Origin: Hyphomicrobiales bacterium
GTDB taxonomy: Bacteria > Pseudomonadota > Alphaproteobacteria > Rhizobiales > Rhizobiaceae
DNA: 64,000 bases
Direction: 5' to 3'
NCBI GenBank assembly: GCA_021775415.1
Contig: JAJFHV010000008.1
Coordinates: forward strand, 163,719 to 227,718
Made by a program: the position numbers and the translations under genes. Position 1 is the first letter of the stretch, and each line of letters starts with the position of its first letter. The notes under the pieces are model-generated. The model searched no databases and was not told where the DNA came from. It saw nothing but the letters and a program-made list of their open reading frames with translations. Positions 62,073-64,000 of this stretch are shown piece after piece.

Positions 62073-63005
62073 TTGCCGCTCCGCATCATCTTCATGGGAA
62101 CGCCGGAGTTTTCCGTGCCGAGCCTGATTGAGTTGATTGGTCAGGGGCACGAGATTGTTGCCGTCTATTCACAACCGCCAAGACCGGCCGGTCGCGGTAT
62201 GGATGAGAAGAAAAGCCCGGTGCATGAAAAGGCCGAAGAATTTGGTATTCCGGTTTTCACGCCAAAGAGCTTTCGTGACGAGGCAACGCTCGCGGAGTTC
62301 GCCGCACTGGATGCGGATGTGGCAGTCGTCATCGCTTATGGCCTGATCCTGCCGGAGGCTGCACTCAATGCGCCGCGTTTCGACTGCTACAATGGTCATG
62401 CGTCTCTGCTGCCCCGCTGGCGGGGTGCAGCTCCGATCCAGCGCGCGATCATGGCGGGTGACACGGAAACCGGCACAATGATCATGAAAATGGAGGCGGG
62501 GTTCGATACCGGCCCGGTCGCGATGGCCGAGCGGGTGGCGATTGGCTCCAACATGACCGCTGGTGAACTGCACGATCAATTGTCGGCCATGACTGGCGAT
62601 CTGATGGGGCGTGCTATCGGTGCGCTTGAGCGAGGTAGTTTGAATCTGACACCACAGGGCGATGAAGGTGTCACCTATGCCTCGAAGATTGAAAAATCCG
62701 AGAGCCGGATCGACTGGAACAAGTCAGCTTTAGAAGTCCATAATCACATTCGCGGGCTTTCGCCATTTCCGGGAAGCTGGTGCGAGATGATGATCGGCGA
62801 AAAACCCGTGCGTGTAAAAATCCTGCGTAGCGAGGTGGCGGAGGGTTCCGGTAAACCGGGTGAGGTGCTGGATGATAATCTCACCATCGCTTGTGGTGAG
62901 AGTGCGGTGCGTTTGCTGCATCTACAGCGTTCCGGCAAACAGCCACAAAACGCAGACGAATTTCTGCGTGGTAACCGGATTGCAGCCGGAACGATGCTGG
63001 TCTAA
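62073..63005 (+). CDS. fmt: Methionyl-tRNA formyltransferase
   Basis: A 310-residue enzyme that formylates initiator methionyl-tRNA using 10-formyl-tetrahydrofolate. The N-terminal [18 protein letters not shown], the catalytic loop ([19 protein letters not shown], with Asn, His and later Asp in AGFDTGPV) and the C-terminal OB-like domain are present. The start is TTG at 62073 behind AGGGTAAGG. Its stop overlaps the truA start by one base (TAATG). Confidence 0.95.
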   Translation: MPLRIIFMGTPEFSVPSLIELIGQGHEIVAVYSQPPRPAGRGMDEKKSPVHEKAEEFGIPVFTPKSFRDEATLAEFAALDADVAVVIAYGLILPEAALNAPRFDCYNGHASLLPRWRGAAPIQRAIMAGDTETGTMIMKMEAGFDTGPVAMAERVAIGSNMTAGELHDQLSAMTGDLMGRAIGALERGSLNLTPQGDEGVTYASKIEKSESRIDWNKSALEVHNHIRGLSPFPGSWCEMMIGEKPVRVKILRSEVAEGSGKPGEVLDDNLTIACGESAVRLLHLQRSGKQPQNADEFLRGNRIAAGTMLV

Positions 63006-63751
63006 TGCCTCGCTACAAGCTTACCATCGAATATGACGGAACGCCCTACTATGGCTGGCAGCGCCAAAACGACTTCATATCGGTTCAACAGGCACTGGAA
63101 GAAGCCGTTGCGCAATTTGCCCGACACGAAGTGACGCTGTTTGGCGCAGGCCGCACCGACACCGGTGTTCATGCCCGCGGACAAGTCGCTCATGTGGATC
63201 TGGAAAAAAACTGGAAGCCGGAAAAGGTTCAGGAAGCTACGAATGGTATTTTGAAGCTTACCGATCAGCCGATCTCGGTGCTTGGTGTGGAAACCGTCGA
63301 TGATGATTTTGATGCGCGGTTTTCTGCGAAGGTCCGGCATTACCGCTACCGGATCATCAATCGCCGTGCGCCGCTGACCGTTGATCTTGGGCTCGCCTGG
63401 CATGTGCGCCATCCGCTCGACGTGGAAAAAATGCACGATGCGGCTCAGGCCCTCGTAGGCAAACATGATTTCACGACGTTTCGCTCTACCGATTGTCAGG
63501 CGAAATCCCCGATACGCACTGTAGACAAGCTGGATGTTGTCCGGGTTAGTGACACGGAAATCGACTGTGTCTGCGTGTCACGATCGTTTCTGCACAACCA
63601 GGTGCGCTCAATGGTCGGGTCACTCAAGATGGTTGGTGGCGGCAAGTGGAGTAAGGATGATCTGATTGCGGCGCGTGATGCACTGGACCGCAAGGCCTGT
63701 GGCCAAGTCGCCCCTGCCTGCGGGCTGTATCTTGAGCGGGTGGATTACTGA
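63005..63751 (+). CDS. truA: tRNA pseudouridine(38-40) synthase TruA
   Basis: A 248-residue enzyme that converts uridines 38-40 of tRNA anticodon arms to pseudouridine. The catalytic Asp52 lies in [14 protein letters not shown]; the C-terminal [16 protein letters not shown] is also typical. ATG at 63005 shares a base with the fmt stop. It is probably the last gene of def-fmt-truA; dapE, which often follows in related genomes, is not seen in the remaining 250 bases. Confidence 0.95.
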   Translation: MPRYKLTIEYDGTPYYGWQRQNDFISVQQALEEAVAQFARHEVTLFGAGRTDTGVHARGQVAHVDLEKNWKPEKVQEATNGILKLTDQPISVLGVETVDDDFDARFSAKVRHYRYRIINRRAPLTVDLGLAWHVRHPLDVEKMHDAAQALVGKHDFTTFRSTDCQAKSPIRTVDKLDVVRVSDTEIDCVCVSRSFLHNQVRSMVGSLKMVGGGKWSKDDLIAARDALDRKACGQVAPACGLYLERVDY

Positions 63752-63844
63752 GACTATTCGGCAATCGAGCTTCTTGCTGGGGCAGCTTTGCGGACAAAAT
63801 TACCATCAACAATAATCTGAATGTTCATCCTGCGACAGGATTGG

Positions 63845-63868
63845 CATGTCTGCTTTGTGCGGTGGTCA
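63845..63868 (+). repeat. Dispersed palindromic repeat, half copy
   Basis: CATGTCTGCTTTGTGCGGTGGTCA matches the left arm and spacer of copy 4 but lacks a good right arm. It follows truA. Confidence 0.4.
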
Positions 63869-63906
63869 CAACTGATCGACGCAACACTTTAATCTTTTTT
63901 GCAAAG

Positions 63907-64000
63907 ATGGAGTGTTACGATGAAGAGACGAAGCAGACTGTATTTTACCTGACAACAGAAGTCCGAGATATGGGATCGCTGGCAGCTTGGGGAATCGATG
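63907..64000 (+). CDS. Possible start of a further gene, cut by the window end
   Basis: The frame from ATG 63907 (MECYDEETKQTVFYLTTEVR onward) stays open to the last base. It is too short to recognise, and no ribosome-binding site is clear (GCAAAG directly precedes). Other frames close here, so this is a tentative call. Confidence 0.25.
   Translation, partial: MECYDEETKQTVFYLTTEVRDMGSLAAWGID

Noticed and set aside
1..64000. CRISPR arrays, rRNA genes and transposase genes
   Set aside because: No regular spaced repeats, no rRNA sequence and no recognisable transposase or integrase reading frame were seen in the window.

Overview
The window is bacterial chromosome, most likely from an alphaproteobacterium of the order Hyphomicrobiales (Rhizobiales). 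The main evidence is gene order: murA, DUF2948, hisD, UPF0262, low-molecular-weight phosphatase, infA and maf followed by tRNA-Phe; rmuC divergent from def-fmt-truA; DUF952-pyrD-arsC; and a TSUP transporter next to a TIGR02186 protein. These arrangements and DUF families (DUF6460, DUF2948, DUF3305, DUF3306, DUF6352, DUF6494, DUF6505) are typical of that group. Genus cannot be assigned from the sequence alone. Family names come from recognising the sequence, not from a database search.

Layout. 0-3.2 kb: end of a Sel1/PodJ-like protein, then a TSUP exporter operon. 3.2-11.4 kb: housekeeping genes (PdeM, Lhr-type helicase, RNase T2, a MATE pump, DUF952-pyrD-arsC). 11.4-17.9 kb: an acetate-switch type locus with a sodium:solute symporter, its small DUF4212 partner, a LuxR-type response regulator and a very large sensor kinase with its own transporter-like sensor domain. 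18-25.7 kb: mscL, a methyltransferase-cysK pair, a Rieske oxygenase/SDR operon with a divergent cupin, and an adenylate cyclase-winged helix-TPR fusion lying directly behind two tRNA-Thr genes. 26-31.8 kb: the murA to maf block ending at tRNA-Phe.

31.8-38.8 kb is an AT-rich accessory island. It holds a TAXI-type binding protein without membrane partners, a small secreted protein, a PilZ protein, and two paralogous coiled-coil proteins. Three genes, one of them a truncated remnant, share a conserved leader of about 87 bp. A hairpin-forming repeat of about 59 bp brackets the island in inverted orientation. This is the strongest candidate for an undescribed system in the window.

38.8-53.7 kb is a large respiratory formate dehydrogenase cluster: alpha, beta and gamma subunits, a Tat-leader small protein, a TorD chaperone, a WD40-cytochrome c fusion, an S1C protease, a lipoate/biotin-ligase-like protein, a four-cluster ferredoxin and several small DUF proteins that probably act in assembly or electron transfer. 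53.8-55.4 kb: a multicopper oxidase behind a textbook CueR-type promoter. 55.8-60 kb: a YeeE/YedE sulfur transporter with a DUF302 protein, a TIGR02466 oxygenase, and a MarR-controlled ABM/cytochrome b561 pair. 60.1-63.8 kb: rmuC and def-fmt-truA. From 55 kb onward the intergenic spaces carry a dispersed palindromic repeat.
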